Below, piece after piece: positions 7,379-14,934 of a stretch of DNA of 35,574 nucleotides. Every line of letters starts with the position of its first letter. Position 1 is the stretch's first letter. A program made the position numbers and the translations under genes. Source of the DNA: Oscillospiraceae bacterium (lineage in GTDB: Bacteria; Bacillota_A; Clostridia; Oscillospirales; Oscillospiraceae); the NCBI GenBank assembly GCA_017398105.1, contig JAFQHF010000076.1, forward strand, positions 1 through 35,574. Direction: 5' to 3'. The notes under the pieces were generated by a model. It did no database searches. It was given only the letters and a program-made list of their open reading frames with translations, and was not told where the DNA came from.

Positions 7379-8971
7379 TCAGCCTTCCGCGACAACGATT
7401 TCAGACACCTTCAGGCCGGGATTGCGGCGGCAGGTGAAATCGATGGCCCAGTAGCTGGAGAATACCAGCAGGCTGCGGCCCCGGTAGTCTTCCAGAAGCT
7501 CCGCATCGCTGCCCAGGTTCAGGTCACCCAGGTCGCCGGGATACTCGTCGATGAGACGAATCTCTTCGTAAGGCAGATTTTCCATCCGCAGGTCAACGCC
7601 GTATTCGGTCTTCATGCGGTACTGGAACACTTCCAGCTGCAGCACGCCAACGACACCGACAATGACTTCCTCCATACCGGAGTTGGGCAGCTTGAAGATC
7701 TGGATGGCACCCTCCTGGGCAATCTGCTCGGTACCCTTGACAAACTGCTTGCGCTTCATGGAATCCTTGGCAGATACCCGGCAGAAATGCTCAGGGGCAA
7801 AGGTGGGGATGCCGGAATAGGAGAACTTTTTGCCGGGAACGGTGATGGTATCGCCAATGGCAAAAATGCCGGGGTCAAAGACACCGATCACGTCGCCTGC
7901 ATAGGCTTCCTCCACAATTTCGCGCTCAGCCGCCATCAGCTGCTGGGGCTGGGACAGACGCATTTTCTTGTTGCCCTGGATGTGGAAATATTCCTTGTCG
8001 CGCTCAAACTTACCGGAGCAGATGCGCATGAAGGCCAGGCGATCCCGGTGGGCCTTGTTCATGTTGGCCTGAATCTTGAAAACAAAGGCGGAGAAATCGG
8101 GGCTGAAGGTATCAACCAGGCCGGTATCCGCAGTACGGGCCAGCGGAGGGGGTGTCAGCTTCAGGAAGGCTTCCAGGAAGGGCTCGATGCCGAAGTTGGT
8201 CAGGGCGGAGCCGAAGAACACGGGGCTCAGCTGACCATTGCGGACGGCTTCCATGTCCATTTCCCGGCCGGCGGACAGCAGCTCCACATCATCGATCAGC
8301 TGCTGATGCTTGGCCTCGGAATCCAGAAGCTGGGCAACCTGGGAATCATACAGGTCAACAGACAGCTTATCTGCCTTTGCCCTGCCGTTGAGGCCGGAGA
8401 AGAACAGCAGTTCTTCCTTTTCCCGGTCGTAAACGCCCTGGAAATCCTTGCCGGAGCCGATGGGCCAGTTCATAGCATAGGTCTCGATGCCCAGTTCCCG
8501 CTCCACTTCATCCAGCAGGTCGAAGGGGTCCTTGGTTTCCCGGTCCATCTTGTTGACGAAGGTGAAGATGGGAATATGGCGCATGGCACAGACCTTGAAC
8601 AGCTTCCGGGTCTGGGGCTCCACGCCCTTGGCACCGTCGATGACCATGACGGCAGAGTCGGCCGCCATCAGGGTACGGTAGGTATCCTCGGAGAAGTCCT
8701 GGTGGCCGGGGGTATCCAAAATGTTGATGCAGAATCCGCCGTACTGGAACTGCATGACGGAAGAGGTGACGGAGATACCACGCTGCTTTTCGATTTCCAT
8801 CCAGTCAGAGGTAGCAGCACGGGAATTCTTCTTGCCCTTAACAACGCCGGCCTGAGCAATGGCGCCGCCGTAGAGCAGGAATTTTTCGGTCAGTGTGGTT
8901 TTACCGGCGTCAGGGTGGGAAATGATGGCAAAGGTTCTGCGCCGGCTGATTTCTTCAACTAAATTAGACAT
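7379..8971 (-). CDS. prfC: Peptide chain release factor 3 (RF3)
   Basis: Translational GTPase that removes RF1/RF2 from the ribosome after peptide release. The 530-residue length is normal. G motifs of the EF-G-like domain: ISHPDAGKTTL (G1, about 17-27), the RGISVTSSV switch I (about 64-72), DTPGHQDFSEDT (G3, about 89-100) and NKMD (G4, about 141-144). The KGKKNSRAATSDWMEIEKQ block is characteristic of RF3 as opposed to EF-G. Domains II/III follow to the C-terminus. ATG 8971 has GGAGG upstream. A 5' leader of about 100 nt contains a possible 7-codon reading frame (see that entry). Monocistronic. Confidence 0.95.
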   Translation of the reverse strand: MSNLVEEISRRRTFAIISHPDAGKTTLTEKFLLYGGAIAQAGVVKGKKNSRAATSDWMEIEKQRGISVTSSVMQFQYGGFCINILDTPGHQDFSEDTYRTLMAADSAVMVIDGAKGVEPQTRKLFKVCAMRHIPIFTFVNKMDRETKDPFDLLDEVERELGIETYAMNWPIGSGKDFQGVYDREKEELLFFSGLNGRAKADKLSVDLYDSQVAQLLDSEAKHQQLIDDVELLSAGREMDMEAVRNGQLSPVFFGSALTNFGIEPFLEAFLKLTPPPLARTADTGLVDTFSPDFSAFVFKIQANMNKAHRDRLAFMRICSGKFERDKEYFHIQGNKKMRLSQPQQLMAAEREIVEEAYAGDVIGVFDPGIFAIGDTITVPGKKFSYSGIPTFAPEHFCRVSAKDSMKRKQFVKGTEQIAQEGAIQIFKLPNSGMEEVIVGVVGVLQLEVFQYRMKTEYGVDLRMENLPYEEIRLIDEYPGDLGDLNLGSDAELLEDYRGRSLLVFSSYWAIDFTCRRNPGLKVSEIVVAEG

Positions 8972-9015
8972 TGGTTTCCTCCATACGTATTTTTAACACA
9001 GAAAAACCGGAGGGG

Positions 9016-9039
9016 CTATGGGGGAAAGGAAAAACACAT
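9016..9039 (-). CDS. Possible leader peptide upstream of prfC (7 codons)
   Basis: In the prfC 5' leader a GGAGG (9045-9049) is 5 nt from an ATG that opens MCFSFPP and a TAG stop. The Pro-Pro-stop ending is a known cause of slow termination in bacteria. The frame is followed at once by CCCCTCCGG and TTTTTC on the minus strand (about 9001-9015), and CCTCC could pair with the GGAGG of the leader. Its position in front of a termination-factor gene suggests autoregulation by termination efficiency, but a frame this short can arise by chance and the hairpin is weak. Confidence 0.3.
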   Translation of the reverse strand: MCFSFPP

Positions 9040-9080
9040 AAAAGCCTCCAAAACGGTCTTGATTTCTTTCAAACTAATAC

Positions 9081-9109
9081 AGTTTACCACATTTTCGGAA
9101 GGATTACAA
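9081..9109 (-). promoter_or_regulatory. Promoter of prfC
   Basis: On the minus strand, -35 TTGTAA (9104-9109), a 17-bp spacer and -10 TAAACT (9081-9086). It places the transcript start near 9074, about 100 nt before the prfC start codon. Confidence 0.55.
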
Positions 9110-9171
9110 GAGGTTTCTTTGGTTACTTTCCTGTTTGGCATTGAGAAAGCCATACCGGGCAAAAGTTGCAA

Positions 9172-9200
9172 TTGTTTTTTCCTTACCGGCATGCTATGAT
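9172..9200 (+). promoter_or_regulatory. Promoter of the GtrII-like gene
   Basis: -35 TTGTTT (9172-9177), a 17-bp spacer and -10 TATGAT (9195-9200), 37 bp before the chosen start codon. Confidence 0.55.
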
Positions 9201-9237
9201 ATGGTTACGATTATACAAAAAAAGAACAGGTGATCCC

Positions 9238-10773
9238 ATGTCTCAGAAATCCTATTGGAAAACCCTGGAAGAGGACATTTTTACCAAGAAGAAGCTGATG
9301 CTTTTTGTCATTCTGACAACTGCCCTCTGCTTCGGCTTTACCATCACCAATGCCTCCATCGGCATTGATGACCCCGCCAGGGAATATTACCTCTACAGCA
9401 ACAAAATCGGCAACATGATCCAGCAGGGGCGAATCCTCCACGTGATCTTCAATCTGCTGACCAATACCGTGGATTTTATCCCCTTCTTCAACGATTTTGT
9501 GGGTGCGGTTCTGTATGCCCTGTCCGCCCTGCTGTACTGCGGTGTGTTCCAGTACATTACCGGAAACCGGTTCCGGGAGTCCTCCCTGACGGTTTTCGCC
9601 TGCACCTATATCAGCAGCTCCATCATTGCCGAAAAGTACATTTACAATCTGGACGTGGTAGTCACCATCCTGTCCTATTGCTGCAGTGCCATTGCGCTGA
9701 TGTATGCATACCGCTTTGTCAGGGAAAAGAGCAAGGTCTGTTTTATCCAGTCCGTCGGCGTTCTGATGGTTGCCCTTGCCAGCTATGAGACCTTTATCTT
9801 CCTGTACATCTGCGGCGTTTTTGGCATCTTCATTCTGGAAATCGCCGTAAACGGAGAAAACAAGACCGTTCTGCAGATCCTTATGGAGGGTATTCAGTAT
9901 GCCCTGATCCTTGCGATTTCCCTGGCTGCCTACTACAGCCTTGTCTGGATTCTGCAGAGCCTGTTCCCCTCGGAAGTGGTCTATGTCCGCTACAACGTCT
10001 GGAAGGAATCCGGCCTCAGCTTCCTAGGCACCTTTGTCATGATGACAACAGGTTTTGTGCAGTATTTTGCCGATTCCTTTGCCAGGGGATACATTCCCAT
10101 CATTGTCTTTACCCTGGCCTCCGCTGCCGGACTGGCGCTGACGGTCTGGCTTTCCTGGAAGCGAAAAAATCCCTGGCTGACTGCCTGCTATGTCGCCATG
10201 TGGCTGTTCAACTTCGTCATTCATTATGTGGGCGGCGCCTTCATGGCCCGGGCAGCCCAGACCTTCTGCTTCTTTGTGGGCTTCGTGGTACTGCTGCTGG
10301 CGGATGCAGCCGGCTGTCGAAAGATTCTGCAAAACTGCGTCCTTGCCGCAGCCGCTCTGCTGATCTTCGTTCAGTCCGCGGATATGAACCGGTGGTTTTA
10401 CAATGACTACATCCGTTATAAAAAGGAAGCCTTTCTCATTGATTCTCTGGCGCTGAAAGTCGTTTCCGAATACGATGCAGCCAAGCCCCTGGTCTTCACC
10501 AATGCAGGCATTCACGGCTACCTGAATACCGACCTGTATCCCGGCGGCGACAGCAACGGCAATTCCATGGTTTACTGGATGAGTTACGCCTTTGCCGACA
10601 AGACCCAGCCCTTTGTAGCAGAGGTCTTCCGGATGCATGGCTATGATTTCATTGTCTCCCCCACTCCGGAGCAATATGATGCAGCCCTGATCGCCGCAGA
10701 AAATATGCCCGCCTGGCCGGATGCGGATTCCGTACAGGAATTTGACGATTTTATTGTTGTGAATTTTGGATAA
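9238..10773 (+). CDS. GtrII-like membrane glucosyltransferase
   Basis: A 511-residue polytopic membrane protein with about 10-11 hydrophobic segments starting near residue 20 and a short soluble C-terminal part (about 420-511). The pattern after the first membrane helix, SIGIDDPAREYY...QQGR, resembles the conserved acidic DD motif and GR of the GtrII family, which transfers a glucosyl unit from a lipid-linked donor to a surface glycan outside the membrane. The ATG at 9238 is used because a weak AGGTG lies upstream and the first membrane helix begins properly from there; an upstream in-frame ATG at 9166 overlaps the promoter. No gtrA/gtrB (flippase/bactoprenol transferase) is adjacent, so donor synthesis must come from elsewhere. 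Single-gene unit ending in a hairpin terminator. Confidence 0.65.
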   Translation: MSQKSYWKTLEEDIFTKKKLMLFVILTTALCFGFTITNASIGIDDPAREYYLYSNKIGNMIQQGRILHVIFNLLTNTVDFIPFFNDFVGAVLYALSALLYCGVFQYITGNRFRESSLTVFACTYISSSIIAEKYIYNLDVVVTILSYCCSAIALMYAYRFVREKSKVCFIQSVGVLMVALASYETFIFLYICGVFGIFILEIAVNGENKTVLQILMEGIQYALILAISLAAYYSLVWILQSLFPSEVVYVRYNVWKESGLSFLGTFVMMTTGFVQYFADSFARGYIPIIVFTLASAAGLALTVWLSWKRKNPWLTACYVAMWLFNFVIHYVGGAFMARAAQTFCFFVGFVVLLLADAAGCRKILQNCVLAAAALLIFVQSADMNRWFYNDYIRYKKEAFLIDSLALKVVSEYDAAKPLVFTNAGIHGYLNTDLYPGGDSNGNSMVYWMSYAFADKTQPFVAEVFRMHGYDFIVSPTPEQYDAALIAAENMPAWPDADSVQEFDDFIVVNFG

Positions 10774-10782
10774 GCATAAAAA

Positions 10783-10808
10783 TGACCTCCCGGTTCTCCG
10801 GGAGGTCA
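10783..10808. terminator. Bidirectional terminator between gtrII-like gene and fba
   Basis: A perfect 10-bp stem GACCTCCCGG/CCGGGAGGTC (10784-10793 with 10798-10807) with a TTCT loop. On the minus strand it is followed by ATTTTTATG, a good T-tract for fba; on the plus strand by AAATTTGTT, a weaker one. Confidence 0.75.
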
Positions 10809-10830
10809 AATTTGTTAAGTAAGAAATGGA

Positions 10831-11769
10831 TTAGGCCTTGCCGGCGCAACCCAGGACGTTGATCAGCTTGTGACGGACCAGTTCCTTGATGTTGGCACGG
10901 GCGGGCTTCAGGTACTCGCGGGGGTCGAACTTGTCGGGATGCTCGGCATAGAACTTACGGATGGTGCCGGTCATTGCCAGACGCAGGTCGGAGTCGATGT
11001 TGATCTTGCAGACTGCCAGCTCAGCAGCGCGGCGCAGCTGCTCCTCGGGAACGCCGATAGCGCCGGGCATTGCACCGCCGTAAGCGTTAACCATCTCGAC
11101 GTACTCCTGGGGAACGGAGGAGGAGCCGTGCAGAACGATGGGGAAGCCGGGCAGCTTGGCGATAACTTCTTCCAGAATGTCGAAGCGCAGCTGGGGATTG
11201 GTGCCGGGCTTGAACTTGTAAGCGCCGTGGGAGGTGCCGATAGCGATAGCCAGAGAGTCACAGCCGGTACGGGCAACGAACTCTTCGACTTCCTCGGGAC
11301 GGGTGTAGTGAGCGTTGTCAGAGGAAACGTTGACTTCGTCCTCAACACCGGCCAGAGCGCCCAGCTCAGCCTCAACAACAACACCGTGATCGTGAGCATA
11401 CTCAACGACCTTCTTGGTGATCTCGACGTTCTCATCGAAGGGCTTGGAGGAAGCGTCGATCATGACGGAGGTGAAGCCGCCGTCGATGCAGGACTTGCAG
11501 GTCTCGAAGGAATCGCCGTGGTCCAGGTGCAGAGCGATGGGGATCTCGGGGCACTCGATGACAGCAGCCTCGACCAGCTTCACCAGGTAGGTGTGGTTGG
11601 CGTAAGCGCGTGCGCCCTTGGACACCTGCAGGATAACAGGAGCCTTTTCTTCCTTACAAGCTTCGGTGATAGCCTGCACGATTTCCATGTTGTTGACGTT
11701 GAAAGCGCCGACTGCATAACCGCCGTCGTAAGCCTTCTTGAACATCTCGGTAGTAGTAACAAGAGCCAT
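10831..11769 (-). CDS. fba: Class II fructose-bisphosphate aldolase
   Basis: Zn-dependent aldolase splitting fructose-1,6-bisphosphate into DHAP and glyceraldehyde-3-phosphate in glycolysis and gluconeogenesis. 312 residues, the length of the bacterial class IIB form. Visible motifs: GAFNVNNME near 21-29, LHLDHGDS with catalytic Asp and a metal His near 81-88, EAELG near 135, GTSHGAYK with metal His near 180, LHGSSS with metal His near 212, and NIDSDLR for phosphate binding near 236. Start is MALVTTTEMF at 11769, preceded by GAAAGGATTG. Codon choice is strongly biased (CTG, AAG, GGC), as in highly expressed genes. Divergent from pfp, which makes its substrate. Confidence 0.97.
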   Translation of the reverse strand: MALVTTTEMFKKAYDGGYAVGAFNVNNMEIVQAITEACKEEKAPVILQVSKGARAYANHTYLVKLVEAAVIECPEIPIALHLDHGDSFETCKSCIDGGFTSVMIDASSKPFDENVEITKKVVEYAHDHGVVVEAELGALAGVEDEVNVSSDNAHYTRPEEVEEFVARTGCDSLAIAIGTSHGAYKFKPGTNPQLRFDILEEVIAKLPGFPIVLHGSSSVPQEYVEMVNAYGGAMPGAIGVPEEQLRRAAELAVCKINIDSDLRLAMTGTIRKFYAEHPDKFDPREYLKPARANIKELVRHKLINVLGCAGKA

Positions 11770-11830
11770 TGGAATCAATCCTTTCTTAATTGAGCGGGCA
11801 GGCACATGCTGTCCGCAGATTGTCGTGTCT

Positions 11831-11858
11831 ATTATAACACATTTTTCCTGTATTTCAA
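11831..11858 (-). promoter_or_regulatory. Promoter of fba
   Basis: On the minus strand, -35 TTGAAA (11853-11858), a 16-bp spacer and a consensus -10 TATAAT (11831-11836). It gives a leader of about 55 nt. Confidence 0.7.
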
Positions 11859-11977
11859 TAAAAATATTTAAAAATCCGAATGTCCCTCCAATGTGCCATT
11901 TCCCGGCCCCCGCAATGCCGTTCCTGCATTTTCTGACTGTCTTTGAATTCTTTCATCAAAAATATTAGAATTCGCTA

Positions 11978-12006
11978 TTTACGTTTGATTGGAAATGGAG
12001 TATAAT
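11978..12006 (+). promoter_or_regulatory. Promoter of pfp
   Basis: -35 TTTACG (11978-11983), a 17-bp spacer and consensus -10 TATAAT (12001-12006), 48 bp before the start. Between this and the fba promoter (11859-11977) I see no gene or clear operator. Confidence 0.65.
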
Positions 12007-12054
12007 CTATCTGTAGTCAATTACCCTAATTATCTTTAAGGAGTGTTTTTTCAG

Positions 12055-13713
12055 ATGAAACTGTCCCCTCTCCAGATTGCAAGATACCAGTACAATCCCA
12101 AGCTGCCCGGCATGCTCAGAAACGGCATTTCTGAGATTTGCGTGAAGGACGGCAATGCAACCGAGAGCGTTGCTGACCAGGAAAAGATCAAGGCTCTGTT
12201 CCCCAACACCTATGGCAAGAACGAGATCACCTTCCAGAAGGGTCAGAACACCTCCGAGGCCAAGAAGCAGGTTGTCGGCGTTATCCTGTCCGGCGGCCAG
12301 GCACCCGGCGGCCACAACGTTATTTCCGGCCTGTACGATGCTCTGAAGGCAACCAACCCCGAGAACGTCCTCATCGGCTTCAAGGGCGGCCCCAGCGGTC
12401 TGCTGGACAATGATTTCGTTGTCTTCGACGACGAGTACATCAATGCATACCGCAACACCGGCGGTTTCGATATCATCGGTTCCGGCCGTACCAAGCTGGA
12501 AACCCAGGAGCAGTTCGCCGTTGTGGTTGAGAACTGCAAGAACCACGGTGTCAACGCTCTGGTCATCATCGGCGGCGACGACTCCAACACCAACGCTGCT
12601 GTTCTGGCTGAGTACTGCGCTGCCCACAACACCGGTATCCAGGTTATCGGCTGCCCCAAGACCATCGACGGCGACCTGAAGAACGAGGATATCGAGTGCT
12701 CCTTCGGCTTCGACACCGCTACCAAGACCTATTCCGAGATCATCGGCAACATCCAGAGAGATGCCAACTCCGCAAAGAAGTACTGGCACTTCATCAAGGT
12801 CATGGGCCGTTCCGCTTCCCACGTTGCTCTGGAGTGCGCTCTGGAGACCCAGCCCAACATCTGCCTGATCGGCGAAGAAGTGGCTGCTAAGAAGATGTCC
12901 CTGGCTCAGATCACCGATTACATTGCCGATTCCGTCGCCGCCCGTGCCGCAAAGGGCTGGAACTTCGGCGTTGCCATCATCCCCGAGGGTATCGTTGAAT
13001 TCGTTCCCGAGTTCTCCGTGCTGATCGCTGAGATCAACGAACTGCTGGCAGGCAGCAAGGCTGACGCCTTCAACGCACTGCCCACCTGGCAGGAGAAGTA
13101 CGCCTTTATCGAGGCCGGTCTGACCAAGGCTTCCATGGAAGTCTTCGCATTCCTGCCCGAAGGCATCCAGCAGCAGCTGTTCCTGGAGCGCGATCCTCAC
13201 GGCAACGTGCAGGTCTCTCTGATCGAGTCCGAGAAGCTGTTCTCCACTCTGGTCAAGGAAAACCTGGCTGCCCGTAAGGCTGCCGGCACCTACAACGGCA
13301 AGTTCGGCGCCCTGCATCACTTCCTGGGCTACGAAGGCCGCTGCGCATTCCCCTCCAACTTCGATGCTGACTACTGCTACTCCCTGGGCTACAATGCCTT
13401 CATGCTGATCCAGTACGGCTACACCGGTTACCTGTCCAAGGTCTCCAACCTGTCCAAGCCCGCTGATGAGTGGGTGGCTGGCGGCATGCCCATCACCAAG
13501 ATGATGAACATCGAGCGCCGTCACGGTGCTGATAAGCCCGTTATCCGCAAGGCTCTGGTTGAGCTGGACGGTGCTCCCTTCAAGTACTTCGCTGAGCACA
13601 GAGCAGAGTGGGCTGTTGAGACCTGCTTCATGTATCCCGGTGCCATCCAGTACTTCGGACCTGCCGAGGTCTGCGATCTGACCACCAGAACCCTGGCTCT
13701 GGAAAAGGCCTGA
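12055..13713 (+). CDS. pfp: Diphosphate--fructose-6-phosphate 1-phosphotransferase (PPi-PFK)
   Basis: Converts fructose-6-phosphate to fructose-1,6-bisphosphate with pyrophosphate, reversibly. 552 residues, the length of the long (plant/Treponema-type) PPi-PFK clade rather than the roughly 320-residue ATP-PfkA. Motifs: [13 protein letters not shown] (about 81-93), [18 protein letters not shown] (173-181) and PKTIDGD (201-207). Asp176 in GGDD and Lys202 in PKTIDGD are the residues that distinguish PPi use from ATP use. ATG 12055 is chosen with AAGGAG 11 nt upstream. Highly biased codons suggest strong expression. Divergent from fba, the next glycolytic step. Ends in a strong terminator. Confidence 0.95.
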   Translation: MKLSPLQIARYQYNPKLPGMLRNGISEICVKDGNATESVADQEKIKALFPNTYGKNEITFQKGQNTSEAKKQVVGVILSGGQAPGGHNVISGLYDALKATNPENVLIGFKGGPSGLLDNDFVVFDDEYINAYRNTGGFDIIGSGRTKLETQEQFAVVVENCKNHGVNALVIIGGDDSNTNAAVLAEYCAAHNTGIQVIGCPKTIDGDLKNEDIECSFGFDTATKTYSEIIGNIQRDANSAKKYWHFIKVMGRSASHVALECALETQPNICLIGEEVAAKKMSLAQITDYIADSVAARAAKGWNFGVAIIPEGIVEFVPEFSVLIAEINELLAGSKADAFNALPTWQEKYAFIEAGLTKASMEVFAFLPEGIQQQLFLERDPHGNVQVSLIESEKLFSTLVKENLAARKAAGTYNGKFGALHHFLGYEGRCAFPSNFDADYCYSLGYNAFMLIQYGYTGYLSKVSNLSKPADEWVAGGMPITKMMNIERRHGADKPVIRKALVELDGAPFKYFAEHRAEWAVETCFMYPGAIQYFGPAEVCDLTTRTLALEKA

Positions 13714-13747
13714 TTTGTCAGACTATCCCCCTTCACACATAAAAACG

Positions 13748-13780
13748 GAGCCTGTTCCCCCGGGAACAGGCTCTTTTTTG
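13748..13780 (+). terminator. Terminator of pfp
   Basis: A perfect 12-bp stem GAGCCTGTTCCC/GGGAACAGGCTC (13748-13759 with 13762-13773) is followed by TTTTTTG. Confidence 0.9.
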
Positions 13781-13848
13781 CGTATACTGTGATAAATTTT
13801 CCTTTAACGGAAAATTGCCTCCCACAATGCGTATCTGGTATCGTTTCT

Positions 13849-14057
13849 GCGATAAATACTCATTTCGTGTCCATTCTTTTGTAGGGCGGGGTCATGACCC
13901 CGCCGATCAGGTTGCGAAAACTACCAGGTAAAAAACAGTGCTAACTGATACAGATACGATAGAGCGGTCCACGGCAAGCATCGATACCGGGTCGGCGGGG
14001 TCATGACCCCGCCCTACAGATGCATTGTATGATTCGCACGCTAAATGATAATTCCCC
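13849..14057. repeat. MITE/REP-like element, copy A
   Basis: Two copies of the 20-bp palindrome GGCGGGGTCATGACCCCGCC (13885-13904 and 13994-14013) lie in mirror arrangement, each next to an outward GTAGG/CCTAC. They enclose about 90 bp. The outer ends are related inverted sequences (left near 13850-13868, right near 14039-14056, reading AATTATCATTTAGCGTG in the inward direction). Together with flanking terminators it fills the pfp-peptide cluster gap; no gene is seen inside. Confidence 0.65.
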
Positions 14058-14070
14058 CCTGTCCCTGCCA

Positions 14071-14106
14071 AAAAGCTGCCTGCGGATATCGCAGACAGCT
14101 TTTTCA
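14071..14106. terminator. Terminator of the small-peptide cluster
   Basis: A hairpin AAAAAGCTGCCTGCG/CGCAGACAGCTTTTT (14071-14085 with 14091-14105, one mismatch), flanked by A/T runs so that it works in both directions. On the minus strand it lies 12 bp after the last peptide gene. Confidence 0.75.
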
Positions 14107-14117
14107 ATCTCTATAGA

Positions 14118-14192
14118 TTACAGGATGCCCATCACGCTCAGCATTTTGCCGTACTCGGTCATACCCTTGATCAGATTCTTCTTGATATTCAT
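14118..14192 (-). CDS. Small peptide 1 of a five-gene paralogous cluster (24 aa)
   Basis: A 24-residue peptide starting MNIKKNLIKGM and continuing TEYGKMLSVMGIL. GGAGG (14201-14205) is 8 nt from the ATG. The core KNLIKGM-x-EYG-x-M is shared with the other peptides of the cluster. Hydrophobic residues recur every 3-4 positions, predicting an amphipathic helix; there is no signal peptide or double-Gly leader. It is the last gene of the cluster and is followed by a strong terminator. The sequence CACTCAATTTGGAGG upstream is nearly identical to that of peptides 3 and 4, showing tandem duplication. Function unknown; leaderless bacteriocin, PSM-like toxin or signal peptide are candidates. Confidence 0.75.
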   Translation of the reverse strand: MNIKKNLIKGMTEYGKMLSVMGIL

Positions 14193-14254
14193 ATGATAAA
14201 CCTCCAAATTGAGTGTTGTGTTTTTCTTCTTTTCTTGTTTGCCGAACGGTTTGC

Positions 14255-14326
14255 TTACTCACCGATCAGGCTGCGGATCTCGCCGATCTGCTGCATACCG
14301 CGGATCAGATTCTGCTTCATGGACAT
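14255..14326 (-). CDS. Small peptide 2 (23 aa)
   Basis: A 23-residue peptide starting MSMKQNLIRGMQQ, with the later part IGEIRSLIGE. AGGAGG (14335-14340) is 8 nt from the ATG. Closest to peptide 3: they share 17 of 23 residues, including the MSMK start, NLIRGMQ and a C-terminal GE. Four basic and acidic residues alternate along one helix face. Separated from peptide 1 by 62 nt and from peptide 3 by 83 nt, with no internal terminator evident. Confidence 0.8.
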   Translation of the reverse strand: MSMKQNLIRGMQQIGEIRSLIGE

Positions 14327-14409
14327 ATCATACACCTCCTAATACAAATTTTACGGGAGCGGGCCGGCGCACGGTGGGCAGGCCCTTGATCATCATCTGG
14401 TTTGCTGGA

Positions 14410-14481
14410 TTACTCGCCGAAGATGCTGCGCATCTCGCCGATCTCCTGCATGCCACGGATCAGGTTCTTCTTCATAGACAT
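14410..14481 (-). CDS. Small peptide 3 (23 aa)
   Basis: A 23-residue peptide starting MSMKKNLIRGMQE, ending IGEMRSIFGE. GGAGG (14492-14496) is 10 nt upstream. Hydrophobic residues at positions 3, 7, 8, 11, 14, 17, 20 and 21 make a clean amphipathic helix; charges are K4, K5, R9, R18 against E13, E16, E23. The conservation of protein sequence against peptide 2 alongside silent codon changes (for example CGC/CGT, GGT/GGC) argues that both are translated and under selection. Confidence 0.8.
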   Translation of the reverse strand: MSMKKNLIRGMQEIGEMRSIFGE

Positions 14482-14525
14482 ACTATTTTTACCTCCAAAA
14501 TTGAGTGTGTGAAAATTCTTTTTGA

Positions 14526-14597
14526 TCAGCAGCCGATCTTGTTCAGCATTTCGCCGTAGTCGGCCATGGACTTGGTCAGGTTCTTCATCATCTTCAT
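14526..14597 (-). CDS. Small peptide 4 (23 aa)
   Basis: A 23-residue peptide starting MKMMKNLTKSMAD and ending YGEMLNKIGC. It has the cluster core KNL-x-K-x-M-x-(D/E)-Y-G-E-M and is the only member with a C-terminal Cys. GGAGG (14607-14611) is 9 nt from this ATG; an in-frame ATG two codons earlier (14603) is only 3 nt from the ribosome-binding site and less likely. Pairs most closely with peptide 1 (the Tyr-Gly type), as peptides 2 and 3 form the Ile-Gly type. Confidence 0.75.
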   Translation of the reverse strand: MKMMKNLTKSMADYGEMLNKIGC

Positions 14598-14676
14598 AGT
14601 CATATACCTCCAAAAATGAGTGGTGAATGGTTTTCTATATCTGTATTGCCCGCAGCGGGGCCGGTTGTGATCGGAA

Positions 14677-14760
14677 TCAGAAGCGATCAGAGAGAATCAG
14701 ATTGTTGCCGTACTCCTCCATCGCATTGACGAGGAGCTGCTTTACAGAAATCTTCTTCAT
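14677..14760 (-). CDS. Small peptide 5 (27 aa), first gene of the cluster
   Basis: A 27-residue peptide starting MKKISVKQLLVNAMEE, then YGNNLILSDRF. GGAGG (14768-14772) is 7 nt from the ATG. It is the most divergent member but keeps a Met-x-Glu-Tyr-Gly core (M14, E16, Y17, G18) and a basic N-terminus. As the promoter-proximal gene it could have a distinct role, for example signal or immunity, but nothing in its sequence proves this. Confidence 0.65.
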   Translation of the reverse strand: MKKISVKQLLVNAMEEYGNNLILSDRF

Positions 14761-14863
14761 AGCAATACCTCCATTAAAAAAGTGGGGCGGATCATTCCGC
14801 AAATGAAATTTTGTTTCTTCAAACTTGCAAGGCAGTGTTTGCCGCTCGCCTTAGCATGGCGGT

Positions 14864-14930
14864 ATTATAGCACTCTGATTTCCAGGAAGAAAGTGGGTAA
14901 ATTGACTTTGGTTGGGTGAATATTGACTTT
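14864..14930 (-). promoter_or_regulatory. Promoter of the peptide cluster with LytTR-type direct repeats
   Basis: On the minus strand a consensus -10 TATAAT (14864-14869) has only a poor -35 (TTTCTT, 14887-14892). Just upstream are two identical repeats AAAGTCAAT (14922-14930 and 14901-14909) separated by exactly 12 bp. Nine-base repeats with a 12-bp gap near -45 to -75 are the hallmark of LytTR response-regulator sites (AgrA, ComE, PlnC types), whose consensus is about [TA][AC][CA]GTTN[AG][TG]; these match eight of nine positions. The weak -35 fits activator dependence. Confidence 0.5.
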
Positions 14931-14934
14931 CATG

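Noticed and set aside
12007..13599. A 530-codon minus-strand frame opposite pfp
   Set aside because: PPi-PFK is certain on the plus strand; the antisense frame has no domain and arises from the strong codon bias of pfp.
13881..14017. CRISPR array or phage att repeats at the GGCGGGGTCATGACCCCGCC palindromes
   Set aside because: Only two copies in mirror orientation, no regular spacers and no cas genes. Recurrence at several intergenic sites fits a MITE/REP family instead.
14209..14559. A 116-codon plus-strand frame across the peptide cluster
   Set aside because: No ribosome-binding site, and it runs antisense to several of the small peptide genes, each of which has its own GGAGG and conserved sequence.
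14118..14760. RiPP precursor cluster (lanthipeptide, sactipeptide or thiopeptide)
   Set aside because: The peptides have almost no Cys, few Ser/Thr, no leader/core division and no modification enzyme or transporter in the window. Unmodified leaderless peptides fit better.
14901..14930. Plus-strand promoter with -35 TTGACT at the repeats
   Set aside because: No well-spaced -10 (the nearest AT-rich hexamer is 19 bp away) and no gene follows on the plus strand.
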